Source of the DNA: an uncultured Oscillibacter sp.
GTDB taxonomy: Bacteria > Bacillota > Clostridia > Oscillospirales > Oscillospiraceae
NCBI GenBank assembly: GCA_948435975.1
Contig: CAOJHG010000053.1
Coordinates: forward strand, 1-9,071
Reading direction: 5' to 3'
DNA: 9,071 nucleotides
This document shows positions 1-6,854 of this stretch, piece by piece. How positions within the stretch are numbered: the stretch's first letter is position 1; the number at the start of each line of letters is the position of its first letter. The notes under the pieces are model-generated. The model was not told the DNA's origin. It worked only from the letters and a program-made list of their open reading frames with translations, and ran no database searches. A program made the position numbers and the translations under genes.

Positions 1-49
1 GTCCGCGGGAGGCCCTGGGGGGAACACCAGACGGTGCCCATGGCGCGGA
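1..49 (+). repeat. Direct repeat, left copy (matches 282-330)
   Basis: Positions 1-49 match 282-330 at 46 of 49 bases, with an offset of 281 bp. The mismatches are at 4 (C against T), 27 (C against A) and 33 (G against T), and each changes an amino acid. The match stops sharply after 49. Its left limit is outside the window. Both copies are read in the same frame, so the left copy fuses CbiG-type residues to the CobM tail. Confidence 0.9.
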
Positions 50-218
50 AGAAAGGACCGTGCGCTGTACTGTAGGGACCTTGGCGGAAGCGGGCAGGAG
101 GAGCGGTATCCGGAAAACGGCGCTGGTGCTGGTAGGCGGCTTCCTGTGTGCGGAGTATGAGCGCAGCAAGCTCTATGACCCCAGTTTTGCTACGGAGTTC
201 CGGGAGGCGGAGACATGA
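1..218 (+). CDS. cobM: Cobalt-precorrin-4 C11-methyltransferase (CobM/CbiF), C-terminal fragment
   Basis: This is the 3' end of a gene whose start lies left of the window; codons begin at position 3 and the TGA is 216-218. The last 55 or so residues fit the CobM/CbiF family: an EERTVRCTVGTLAEA stretch, then TALVLVGGFL and the ending YERSKLYDPSF. The family transfers a methyl group from S-adenosylmethionine to C11 of the corrin ring in the cytoplasm, one step before CbiG. The first 16 codons read PREALGGTPDGAHGAE. They do not look like CobM, where a TWPEE-like motif is expected, but match CbiG residues 24-39 at 13 of 16 positions. The frame therefore appears to be a chimera with a join near 45-50, so the visible piece may be a duplicated tail rather than the end of an intact cobM. 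The stop overlaps the cbiG start as ATGA. The family of the tail is sure; the intactness of the gene is not. Confidence 0.8.
   Translation, partial: PREALGGTPDGAHGAEERTVRCTVGTLAEAGRRSGIRKTALVLVGGFLCAEYERSKLYDPSFATEFREAET
202..207 (+). promoter_or_regulatory. Ribosome binding site of cbiG
   Basis: GGGAGG lies seven bases before the ATG at 215, inside the last cobM codons. It supports that start, which also gives the ATGA overlap with the cobM stop. Confidence 0.7.
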
Positions 219-1228
219 GCGGCGGGGATGAGGGGATCGCTTTTCTCTCCTTTTCAGAACAGGGCGCGGCCTTGGCGGAACGTCTGCGGGAGGCCCTGGG
301 GGGAACAACAGACTGTGCCCATGGCGCGGAGGGCTTTTCCTTGACGGCATGGACCCGGGAGGCGTTTGCCCGGCGGCGGGCGCTGGTGTTCGTGGGGGCG
401 GCAGGCATCGCGGTCCGGGCCGTCGCACCGTATCTGCAAAGCAAGGCAGACGACCCGGCGGTAGTGGCGGTAGACGAGCGCGGGCGGTTCGCAGTAGCGC
501 TGGTGTCGGGTCATTTGGGCGGTGCGAACGATCTGGCCCATGCGGTGGCGGCAGTGTGCGGGGCGGTGCCGGTCGTCACCACGGCTACAGATGTGAACGG
601 CCGCTTTGCCGTAGACGCTTGGGCAAGACAGCAGGACTGCGCAGTTTTACAGCCTTGGCGAATCAAGAAAATTTCCGCTAAGGTGCTGGAGGGGAAGACC
701 ATTTCCGTTCATTCCGAATGGCTAATAAGCGGAACGCCGCCGGAACAGGTGCGGCTGGCAGAGGATGCGGCAGATGTGGAAGTGGGCCTGTACCAGAAAA
801 ATGCGGAGGCACTGTGCCTGACCCCAAGAATTGCGGTGCTGGGAATCGGGTGCCGCCGGGGAACGTCCCAGGAGACCTTGGAGAAGGCGTTCGCCGCGCT
901 CTGCAAAAAGCTGCATTTGTGGGAAGCGGCGGTATTCCAGGCGGCGACCATCGACTGCAAAGCGGGGGAACCAGGTCTGTCAGCTTTCTGCGCCGCGCAC
1001 AATTGGCGGCTGCGGGTTTTTCCGGCGGAGGCGCTGCGGCAGGTGGAAGGGGATTTTACGGCCTCAGCCTTCGTAGAGGAAACGGTAGGCGTGGACAATG
1101 TATGCGAGAGAAGCGCGGTCTTGGCGGCAGGCGGTCCCCTGCTGGAGAAGAAGAATGCTGGCGGAGGCGTCACATTGGCGTTAGCGCAGAGACCATACAA
1201 AATGGATTGGAGATGGCGGGATGGCTAA
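215..1228 (+). CDS. cbiG: Cobalt-precorrin-5A hydrolase CbiG
   Basis: CbiG opens the delta-lactone ring of cobalt-precorrin-5A and releases the C2 unit as acetaldehyde, giving cobalt-precorrin-5B. It is a marker of the anaerobic, early-cobalt pathway and acts in the cytoplasm. The 337-residue protein has the usual family build: an N-terminal domain with GAAGIAVR (61-68) and SGHLGGAN (98-105), followed by a TTATDVNGRFAVD motif, a variable linker, and a C-terminal domain starting at GIGCRRG (210-216) with GVDNVCER (292-299) and a final GGGVTLALA motif. The ATG at 215 follows GGGAGG and overlaps the cobM stop. The 3' end overlaps cobJ by 8 bp. Residues 23-39 are the source of the sequence repeated at the left edge of the window. 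No catalytic motif appears damaged. Confidence 0.96.
   Translation: MSGGDEGIAFLSFSEQGAALAERLREALGGTTDCAHGAEGFSLTAWTREAFARRRALVFVGAAGIAVRAVAPYLQSKADDPAVVAVDERGRFAVALVSGHLGGANDLAHAVAAVCGAVPVVTTATDVNGRFAVDAWARQQDCAVLQPWRIKKISAKVLEGKTISVHSEWLISGTPPEQVRLAEDAADVEVGLYQKNAEALCLTPRIAVLGIGCRRGTSQETLEKAFAALCKKLHLWEAAVFQAATIDCKAGEPGLSAFCAAHNWRLRVFPAEALRQVEGDFTASAFVEETVGVDNVCERSAVLAAGGPLLEKKNAGGGVTLALAQRPYKMDWRWRDG
282..330 (+). repeat. Direct repeat, right copy inside cbiG
   Basis: This is the partner of the repeat at 1-49. It encodes residues 23-39 of CbiG, in the N-terminal region, where the surrounding protein reads continuously. It is therefore likely to be the original copy, with 1-49 derived from it. 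Confidence 0.9.
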
Positions 1229-1955
1229 AAAAGTATATGTAGTGGGGATTGGTCCCGGAGGCAGTCAATACCTGACCGGAGAGGCTGCGGCGGCGCTGGA
1301 AGAGGCGGAGGTGTTATGCGGCTATACAGTATACGTAGATTTGGTGGCGCCTCTGTACCCGGAGAAGGAGACCTATACCACCGCCATGACGCAGGAGCTG
1401 GACCGCTGCCGCTGGGCCCTGGAGACGGCGGAGGCTGGACGGACAGTGGCGCTGGTATGCAGCGGAGACGCGGGGGTTTACGGCATGGCGGGACCGGTTT
1501 TGCAGTTGGCCCAGGACTGTCCAGAGGTGGACGTAGAAATTGTTCCCGGCGTGACGGCGGCGCTCTCTGGCGGGGCAGTGCTGGGTGCGCCGCTGGGACA
1601 TGATTTCTGCGTGATTTCCCTGTCCGACCTGCTGACGCCCTGGGAGACCATCGAAAAACGGCTGGCATGTGCGGCGGCGGGAGATTTTGCGGTTTGCCTC
1701 TACAATCCCAGTTCCCGAAAGCGGAAGGATTACCTGCGCCGTGCCTGCGATATTCTCTTGCAGGCGAAAAGCGGGGATACAGTCTGCGGCTGGGTGCGGA
1801 ACATCGGTCGGGAGGGGGAGGAACGCCGGGTTTTGACGCTCTCCCAGCTTCGGGAGGCGGAAGCGGACATGTTCACCACGGTGTTCATTGGCTCTTCTGC
1901 GACGCGGAGACTGGCAAACCGCATCGTGACCCCAAGAGGCTACGGGAAGAAATGA
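1221..1955 (+). CDS. cobJ: Cobalt-precorrin-3 (precorrin-3B) C17-methyltransferase, CobJ/CbiH
   Basis: This SAM-dependent enzyme methylates C17 and drives ring contraction; in the anaerobic route it acts on cobalt-factor III (cobalt-precorrin-3) and makes cobalt-precorrin-4. The 244 residues match the family length. Typical corrin-methyltransferase motifs are GIGPGG at 9-14, GYTVYVDLV in the N-terminal third, CSGDAGVYGM at 80-89, IVPGVTAA from 107, SLSDLLTPWE at 133-142 and LYNPSSRKR from 160. The C-terminal part ends with RNIGREGE and MFTTVFIG stretches usual for this methyltransferase group. No extra ferredoxin-like domain is fused, unlike some homologs. The ATG at 1221 lies 8 bp inside cbiG and is preceded by GGAG at 1209-1212. 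The TGA overlaps the next start as ATGA. In this cbi context, CbiH chemistry is more likely than the oxygen-dependent route. Confidence 0.96.
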   Translation: MAKKVYVVGIGPGGSQYLTGEAAAALEEAEVLCGYTVYVDLVAPLYPEKETYTTAMTQELDRCRWALETAEAGRTVALVCSGDAGVYGMAGPVLQLAQDCPEVDVEIVPGVTAALSGGAVLGAPLGHDFCVISLSDLLTPWETIEKRLACAAAGDFAVCLYNPSSRKRKDYLRRACDILLQAKSGDTVCGWVRNIGREGEERRVLTLSQLREAEADMFTTVFIGSSATRRLANRIVTPRGYGKK

Positions 1956-2689
1956 GACTGTTGATTTTTGGCGGCACCACGGAGGGGCGGGAGCTGTCCC
2001 ACCTCCTGGCCGCGCAGGGAGCGGAAGTGACTGTTTGCACCGCTACCGCCTATGGGAAGGAAGAACAGCGGGAGGTCCCAGGCGTCACGGTCCTGGCAGG
2101 CCGCCGGACAGCCGGGGAAATGGCGGCGCTTCTCCGGGGGATGGAGCTTTGCGTAGACGCTACTCATCCCTATGCCGTAGAGGCTACAAAAAATATCCGC
2201 ACCGCCTGTGCCATCTCTGGAACACCGTACCGCCGTTTGGTCCGGGACGCCGGCGGGGAGTGGTCTGCGGGGACGCTTGCAGACAGTGCGGCGGAGGCTG
2301 GAGAGCTGCTGGCCGGGACCAGGGGAAACATCCTCCTGACCACTGGAGCCAAGGAATTGCGGTATTTTTCCGGCCTGGGTCCTCAGCGGCTGTTTCCCCG
2401 GGTGCTGCCCAGTCATGAGAGCTTGGAGGCTTGCGAAGCGGCGGGGATTCCTCACCGGAACATCCTGGCAATGCAGGGTCCCTTCTCCCAGGAACTGAAC
2501 GAGGCCCTGATCCGTCAGTTCCGGATTGCCCACCTGGTGACAAAGGACGGCGGAAAGGCTGGCGGTTTCGGAGAAAAGGTTCAGGCGGCAGAGAGAACAG
2601 GGATTCACTTAGTAGTCATCCGCCGTCCGGAGGAGGCTGGAGACACCCTGGAGCGTATCCTGAAGGACTGTGAGGAGAGGATGAAATGA
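1952..2689 (+). CDS. cobK: Cobalt-precorrin-6A reductase, CobK/CbiJ
   Basis: The product reduces (cobalt-)precorrin-6A to 6B using a nicotinamide dinucleotide cofactor. The 245-residue protein has the family signature in order: FGGTTEG near the N terminus (6-12), DATHPYA at 69-75, a TTGAKEL motif mid-protein, the MQGPFSQELN segment, and VTKDGGKAGGFGEK from 196. In many homologs I would expect TKDSG at the last site; here it is TKDGG, a small change that probably leaves the fold intact. The open frame extends far upstream, but the ATG at 1952 is the right start: it puts the Rossmann-type glycine motif at the usual distance from the N terminus and forms an ATGA overlap with cobJ. The next gene, cbiET, starts with another ATGA overlap and catalyses the following step. 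Confidence 0.96.
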   Translation: MRLLIFGGTTEGRELSHLLAAQGAEVTVCTATAYGKEEQREVPGVTVLAGRRTAGEMAALLRGMELCVDATHPYAVEATKNIRTACAISGTPYRRLVRDAGGEWSAGTLADSAAEAGELLAGTRGNILLTTGAKELRYFSGLGPQRLFPRVLPSHESLEACEAAGIPHRNILAMQGPFSQELNEALIRQFRIAHLVTKDGGKAGGFGEKVQAAERTGIHLVVIRRPEEAGDTLERILKDCEERMK

Positions 2690-3906
2690 AGGTCACATTG
2701 GTGGGCTTAGGCTGTGGGACCGCCGCCACGCTCACAGCAGAGGGAATGGCGGTATTGCAGGAAGCGGACTGCATCCTGGGGGCGGCGCGTCTGTTGAAGG
2801 AACTGCCGGAGGAAAGGTTTCCCTCAGTCCGCATTGCCGCCGTCAAGCCGGAGGATATTCTGGAAGAGCTGCTGTCCCGCCGCCCGGAATGCCCCTGCGT
2901 GGTATTCAGCGGAGACACCGGCTTTTACTCCGGGGCGCGGCTGCTGCTTCCTCTGCTGGAGGAGCGCGGCGCGGGCTGCCGGATACTGCCGGGAATTTCC
3001 AGCGTCCAGCTCCTGGCGGCGCGGTTGGGCCGTCCGTGGCAGGACTGGAGGCTGTACTCTGCCCACGGCCTGCCCTGTGATGCGGTCACGGCGGTGATGC
3101 AGGGCGGCCCGGCGTTCTTTCTTACAGGCGGCGCTTTGGGTCCGGCGGAGCTGTGCCGTCAGTGGGCGGAAGCAGGCTTGGGCGGTTTGGCGGTCGTCGT
3201 GGGGGAGAATCTCTCCTGTGAAGAAGAGTGCATCTCCAAAGGGACGGCGGCAGAATTCGTCAACAGGACCTTTGCGCCGTTGTCGGTGGTGCTGGCAGAG
3301 TCCGCGCCGGAACCGGAGCCCCACCGCACGCCTGGCCTGAAGGACGAACGATTCCTGCGCGGCCAGGTTCCCATGACAAAGCAGGAGGTCCGCGCCGCAG
3401 TCCTGGCAAAGCTGGGAGTCTGTCCGGAGGATACCGTGTGGGATGTTGGAGCGGGGACCGGCGGTGTTTCCGTCGAGCTGGCCAGGGCGGCCTACCGAGG
3501 GCGGGTCTTCGCTGTAGAGTGCCAATTGGACGCCTGTGAGCTCATCCGCCAGAATCGGAAACGCTTCGGCGCCTGGAACCTGCGCCTGATTCCTGGAACG
3601 GCCCCGGAGACGCTTAACGGCCTGCCCGCTCCAGACGCAGTATTTATCGGTGGGACGCATGGAAAATTGGAGAGCATCATAGAGGCCGTTTTGCGGGCGA
3701 ACCGAAAAGCTCGGGTCTGTATCTCCGCCATTGCGCTGGAGACGCTGGCCGCAGCAGTTGCGGCGCTGACAGCCCACGGCCTGACGGCGGAAGTGACACA
3801 GCTCAGCGTAAGCCGCGCAAGGACCGCTGGGAAACTGCATCTGCTGACGGCGAATAACCCGGTTTTCCTCATCAGCGGCCAGGCGGAAGGGGAAACAGCC
3901 CTATGA
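2686..3906 (+). CDS. cbiET: Fused cobalt-precorrin-7 C5-methyltransferase and cobalt-precorrin-6B C15-methyltransferase (decarboxylating), CbiE-CbiT
   Basis: This 406-residue protein joins two enzymes that are separate in some organisms and fused (CobL-type) in others. Residues 1 to about 200 are CbiE, a tetrapyrrole methyltransferase with VGLGCG near the N terminus, FSGDTGFYSGA in the first half and a PGISS motif; it methylates C5. CbiT begins around PGLKDERFLRG (216-226) with the family's PMTKQEVRA motif and a class I methyltransferase SAM-binding loop VWDVGAGTGG at 251-260, then a FIGGTHG motif; it methylates C15 and decarboxylates the C12 acetate. Both halves look complete. The gene has a strong ribosome site, GAGGAGAGG at 2672-2680, and is joined by ATGA overlaps to cobK before and cbiA after. 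Cobalt-precorrin-8, the substrate for CbiC, is the expected product; cbiC is not in the window. Confidence 0.97.
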   Translation: MKVTLVGLGCGTAATLTAEGMAVLQEADCILGAARLLKELPEERFPSVRIAAVKPEDILEELLSRRPECPCVVFSGDTGFYSGARLLLPLLEERGAGCRILPGISSVQLLAARLGRPWQDWRLYSAHGLPCDAVTAVMQGGPAFFLTGGALGPAELCRQWAEAGLGGLAVVVGENLSCEEECISKGTAAEFVNRTFAPLSVVLAESAPEPEPHRTPGLKDERFLRGQVPMTKQEVRAAVLAKLGVCPEDTVWDVGAGTGGVSVELARAAYRGRVFAVECQLDACELIRQNRKRFGAWNLRLIPGTAPETLNGLPAPDAVFIGGTHGKLESIIEAVLRANRKARVCISAIALETLAAAVAALTAHGLTAEVTQLSVSRARTAGKLHLLTANNPVFLISGQAEGETAL

Positions 3907-5285
3907 TTTGCCTTCTTCTGGCCGCGCCTGCATCCGGCGGGGGAAAGACCACGGTAACATGTGCCCTCTTGGCAGCGTTGGAGCGCCGGGGACTGTCCCC
4001 CTGTGCCTTCAAGTGCGGCCCGGATTATATTGACCCCATGTTTCACCGGTCCATACTGGGTGTGGGGAGCTATAATTTAGATCTCTTCCTTTCAAGCGGG
4101 GAAACTGTCCGCCGTCTGTTCACCCGCGCTTCAGCAGGCTGCGGCGCGGCGGTATGCGAGGGCGTCATGGGCTTTTATGACGGCGTGGGCGGCAGCGACC
4201 GGGCCAGCGCGTGGCATATGGCGGACACGCTGGGACTGCCTGTGATCCTGGTCGTTCGTCCTAAAGGGGCGTGCCTGACGCTGGCAGCACAGATTCAGGG
4301 CTTATGCGGCTTTCGAAAAAAGAGCCACATCGCGGGCCTGCTGCTCAATGACTGCTCTCCCGCCCTTTGCCGGAGCCTCACGCCGGTGCTGGAGAAGGAA
4401 ACTGGTCTGCCGGTGCTGGGCTGTCTGCCTCACTTAAAAGAAGCGGAGATTGAAAGCCGTCATCTGGGTCTTCGGACCGCTGGAGAGATTGCCGGTTTGA
4501 AAGAGCGCATCCAAACCATGGCCCAGGAGCTGGAAAGGCACGCGGATATTGACCGGCTGCTGACGCTGTGTACCAGTTCGGAGACCGCTTTTCCATCCAG
4601 CACGATTCCGGAAACCGAATCAGTAACGATTGCTGTTGCGCGGGACGAGGCTTTTTGCTTTACCTATGCGGAGACCCTGAAAACCCTGGAGCACTATGGA
4701 GCGGCGCTTGCCTATTTCAGCCCTCTTCGGGATAAGGCCCTTCCGGGAAATGCCTGCGGCCTGTACCTGCCTGGAGGCTACCCGGAGCTGTATGCCGCCG
4801 CCCTTTCTCAAAACGAGGACATGCGCGGAGCCGTATCCGCCGCGGTTCAGGACGGCCTGCCCACTGTGGCGGAATGCGGGGGCTTTCTGTACCTGGGGCG
4901 CACCTTGGAGGACTTGGATGGACAGGTGTGGCCCATGACCGGCGTTCTTCCCGGCGCGGGCTTCAGGGAAAACAAGCTGGTTCATTTCGGCTATGTTCGC
5001 CTGACTGCACAGAAGGACAGTCTTCTCTTCCGCACAGGGGAGACCGTTCCGGCCCACGAGTTTCACTATTGGAACAGCACAGAGAACGGCGGTGCGCTTC
5101 TGGCGGAAAAGCCGGTATCGGGACAGACCTGGACCTGCGGCTTCATGGGTCCCACGCTGTACGCGGCTTTTCCCCATCTCTATCCGGCGGGAAGGCCGGA
5201 GCTGGCGGAACGTTTTGTAGAGGCGGCAAGGAAATACAACAGAGAACGGGAGGAGAAGAATGGAACTGAGAAAATGCCTGTCTGA
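3903..5285 (+). CDS. cbiA: Cobyrinate a,c-diamide synthase CbiA
   Basis: CbiA uses ATP and glutamine to amidate the a and c side chains of cobyrinate. The 460 residues have the usual two-part structure. The N-terminal synthetase domain has a P-loop, APASGGGKTT at 8-17, GPDYIDP at 39-45 and CEGVMGFYDG at 85-94. The C-terminal class I glutamine amidotransferase domain has LPGGYPEL at 289-296, the nucleophilic cysteine in AECGGF (Cys325), an FHYWNS motif, and a likely catalytic histidine in FPHLY (His425). The related b,d,e,g-amidase CbiP would be longer and have different motifs, and the GPDYIDP and FYDGVGG motifs favour CbiA. The start overlaps cbiET as ATGA, with AAGGGGA about ten bases upstream. 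The 3' end runs 26 bp into cobT, the longest overlap in the operon. Some annotations call this cobB. Confidence 0.97.
   Translation: MICLLLAAPASGGGKTTVTCALLAALERRGLSPCAFKCGPDYIDPMFHRSILGVGSYNLDLFLSSGETVRRLFTRASAGCGAAVCEGVMGFYDGVGGSDRASAWHMADTLGLPVILVVRPKGACLTLAAQIQGLCGFRKKSHIAGLLLNDCSPALCRSLTPVLEKETGLPVLGCLPHLKEAEIESRHLGLRTAGEIAGLKERIQTMAQELERHADIDRLLTLCTSSETAFPSSTIPETESVTIAVARDEAFCFTYAETLKTLEHYGAALAYFSPLRDKALPGNACGLYLPGGYPELYAAALSQNEDMRGAVSAAVQDGLPTVAECGGFLYLGRTLEDLDGQVWPMTGVLPGAGFRENKLVHFGYVRLTAQKDSLLFRTGETVPAHEFHYWNSTENGGALLAEKPVSGQTWTCGFMGPTLYAAFPHLYPAGRPELAERFVEAARKYNREREEKNGTEKMPV
5251..5255 (+). promoter_or_regulatory. Ribosome binding site of cobT
   Basis: AGGAG lies four bases before the ATG at 5260, inside the end of cbiA. 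It supports starting cobT within cbiA, 26 bp before the cbiA stop codon. Confidence 0.65.
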
Positions 5286-6327
5286 AATCAGCGCCGGAGA
5301 TGGGAACGCCCGGGCAGAGGCGCGGAAACGCTGGGACCGCTGTGCCAAGCCTCTGGGGAGTCTGGGATTGCTGGAAACGGCGCTGGAGGATATTGCGGCC
5401 TTGACCGGGGACCCGGATATCTGCATCCAGAGCCGGGCGGTGGTGGTTCTGTGCGCGGATAACGGTGTTGTGGTTCAGGGCGTCACCCAGTCCTCCAGTG
5501 CGGTTACTGCTGTGGTAGCGCGGGAGCTTGCCGCCGGACGCACGTCGGTATGCCGGATGGCCCAGGCTGCCCGCTGCCAGGTCGTCCCGGTGGATATGGG
5601 CATTCAGGATTTTCAAGAAACCCCAGGCGTACTGCCCCGGCGCATTGGCAACGGAACAGGGGATATCTCGTGGGGGCCGGCTATGACCAGGACCCAGGCG
5701 GAACAGGCTGTCATAACTGGCATCGGCCTTGTACGGGACCTGCGGGAACAGGGAATAGACCTGCTGGCGACAGGAGAAATGGGCATCGGGAATACCACCA
5801 CCTCCAGCGCCGTGGCCTGCACGCTTCTGGGACGGCCTGTGGAGGAGCTGACCGGTCGGGGCGCGGGCCTCTCTGATGAAGGACTGCGGCGGAAAATACA
5901 GGTCATTTACACCGCCCTGGAGGTTAACCGGCCGGACGAAAGGGACCCAATTGATGTGCTGGCAAAGGTGGGAGGCTTCGATTTGGCGGGACTCTGCGGC
6001 ATATTCCTGGGCGGCGGGCTGTACGGCGTACCGGTTTTGATCGACGGCGTCATCAGCGCTGCTGCGGCCTTATGCGCATTGCGGCTGTGTCCTGCGGCGG
6101 GAAAAGCGATGCTGGCAAGCCATGTGTCTGCGGAACCTGCCGGACGGCTGCTGCTGGAAGCCATTGGAAAGAAGCCGCTGATCTGCGCGGAAATGCGTCT
6201 GGGCGAGGGGACTGGAGCGGTGGCGGCGATTCCTCTTCTGGACATGGCCTGCGCCGTATACAGCGGGGCGTACACCTTTGAGGAAGGCGGCCTGGAGCCT
6301 TACCAGCCCCTTGGAGCCTTATGCTGA
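5260..6327 (+). CDS. cobT: Nicotinate-nucleotide:dimethylbenzimidazole phosphoribosyltransferase CobT
   Basis: CobT activates the lower-ligand base: it moves the phosphoribosyl group of nicotinate mononucleotide to the base, giving an alpha-ribotide such as alpha-ribazole phosphate. The 355-residue length is normal. Motifs are KPLGSLGLLE at 30-39, ADNGVV from 66, GEMGIGNTTT at 172-181, a GRGAGLSDEGL stretch, VGGFDLAGLCG, and MRLGEGTGA from 312, whose Glu316 corresponds to the catalytic glutamate of the family. The first glycine-rich site reads DNG where the Salmonella enzyme has DHG. No gene for making dimethylbenzimidazole (bluB or bza) is visible, so the base used is unknown. The gene begins the nucleotide-loop half of the operon and overlaps cobU by 7 bp as ATGCTGA. 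Confidence 0.97.
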   Translation: MELRKCLSEISAGDGNARAEARKRWDRCAKPLGSLGLLETALEDIAALTGDPDICIQSRAVVVLCADNGVVVQGVTQSSSAVTAVVARELAAGRTSVCRMAQAARCQVVPVDMGIQDFQETPGVLPRRIGNGTGDISWGPAMTRTQAEQAVITGIGLVRDLREQGIDLLATGEMGIGNTTTSSAVACTLLGRPVEELTGRGAGLSDEGLRRKIQVIYTALEVNRPDERDPIDVLAKVGGFDLAGLCGIFLGGGLYGVPVLIDGVISAAAALCALRLCPAAGKAMLASHVSAEPAGRLLLEAIGKKPLICAEMRLGEGTGAVAAIPLLDMACAVYSGAYTFEEGGLEPYQPLGALC

Positions 6328-6854
6328 CTCTGGTTGTAGGAGCCGCCGCCAGTGGGAAGAGCGCCTGTGCGGAATCGTTGGTCCTGCGTTCTTCCGTCTG
6401 GCCCAGGGTCTACATTGCCACCATGGAGCCCCTTGACAGCGAGTGCCGCGCCCGTATCCAGCGTCACCGGACCATGCGGGCGGACAGCGGTTTTGAAACG
6501 GTGGAGTGTTATACCGGGCTTTCGGCTGTGAAGGTCCCCTATGGCTGTGCGGCTCTGCTGGAGTGTATGGGGAACCTTTGCGCAAATGAACTGTACAGTC
6601 CCCACGGCAGCGGAGACGGCGCGGAGGAGGCTGTTTTAAGAGGGATAGACCGCCTTTTGCCGCAGTGCCGGGAATTGGTCATCGTCTCCAACGAGGTATT
6701 TTCCGGCGGAAGCCGCTTTGAGGGGGACACCATTCGCTATCTGCGTCTGCTGGCCTCAATAAACCGGGAGCTTGCGGCGCGGGCGGACCAAGTATGGGAA
6801 ATCGTGTGCGGGCTTCCGGTCTGCCACAAAGGGGGAGCGGGAGATGCTTTTTGA
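6321..6854 (+). CDS. cobU: Bifunctional adenosylcobinamide kinase / adenosylcobinamide-phosphate guanylyltransferase CobU
   Basis: CobU phosphorylates adenosylcobinamide and then transfers GMP to it, forming adenosylcobinamide-GDP for CobS. The 177 residues match the family length. The Walker A loop is GAAASGKS at 7-14. YIATMEPLDSE (31-41) leads to RIQRHRTMR, in which His49 aligns with the histidine that carries GMP in the Salmonella enzyme. LLECMGNLCANE and SNEVFSGG follow, and the C-terminal region has the NRELAARAD and VCGLPVCHKG motifs. All expected sites are present, so this should be the active copy; compare the reduced paralog two genes downstream. The start overlaps the cobT stop, with GGAG four bases upstream, and the end overlaps cobS by 11 bp. 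Confidence 0.96.
   Translation: MLTLVVGAAASGKSACAESLVLRSSVWPRVYIATMEPLDSECRARIQRHRTMRADSGFETVECYTGLSAVKVPYGCAALLECMGNLCANELYSPHGSGDGAEEAVLRGIDRLLPQCRELVIVSNEVFSGGSRFEGDTIRYLRLLASINRELAARADQVWEIVCGLPVCHKGGAGDAF
6831..6837 (+). promoter_or_regulatory. Ribosome binding site of cobS
   Basis: GGGGGAG lies six bases before the ATG at 6844. It selects that codon over the in-frame ATG at 6772, which would add 24 charged residues not seen at the N terminus of CobS proteins. Confidence 0.65.

Noticed and set aside
1667..1951. Possible N-terminal extension of cobK by 95 residues
   Set aside because: The frame is open but lies wholly within cobJ. The extension has no family match, and the ATG at 1952 places the FGGTTEG motif at the usual N-terminal position.
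1221..1955. Aerobic-pathway reading of the operon from the CobJ, CobK and CobM names
   Set aside because: CbiG, CbiA and CbiE-CbiT in the same operon, with no CobG, CobF or CobN-type genes visible, fit the anaerobic pathway; the cob names are only family labels.
2824..3840. Minus-strand open frame of 338 codons opposite cbiET
   Set aside because: It covers both motif-bearing domains of CbiET in antisense and shows no domain, and no ribosome site evidence favours it. It is a shadow of GC-rich coding sequence.
4620..5426. Minus-strand open frame of 268 codons opposite cbiA and cobT
   Set aside because: It spans the junction of two real genes on the other strand and has no recognisable motif.
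6772..6843. Possible 24-residue N-terminal extension of cobS
   Set aside because: It would be charged and unlike CobS N termini. The ATG at 6844 has GGGGGAG six bases upstream and gives the expected hydrophobic start.
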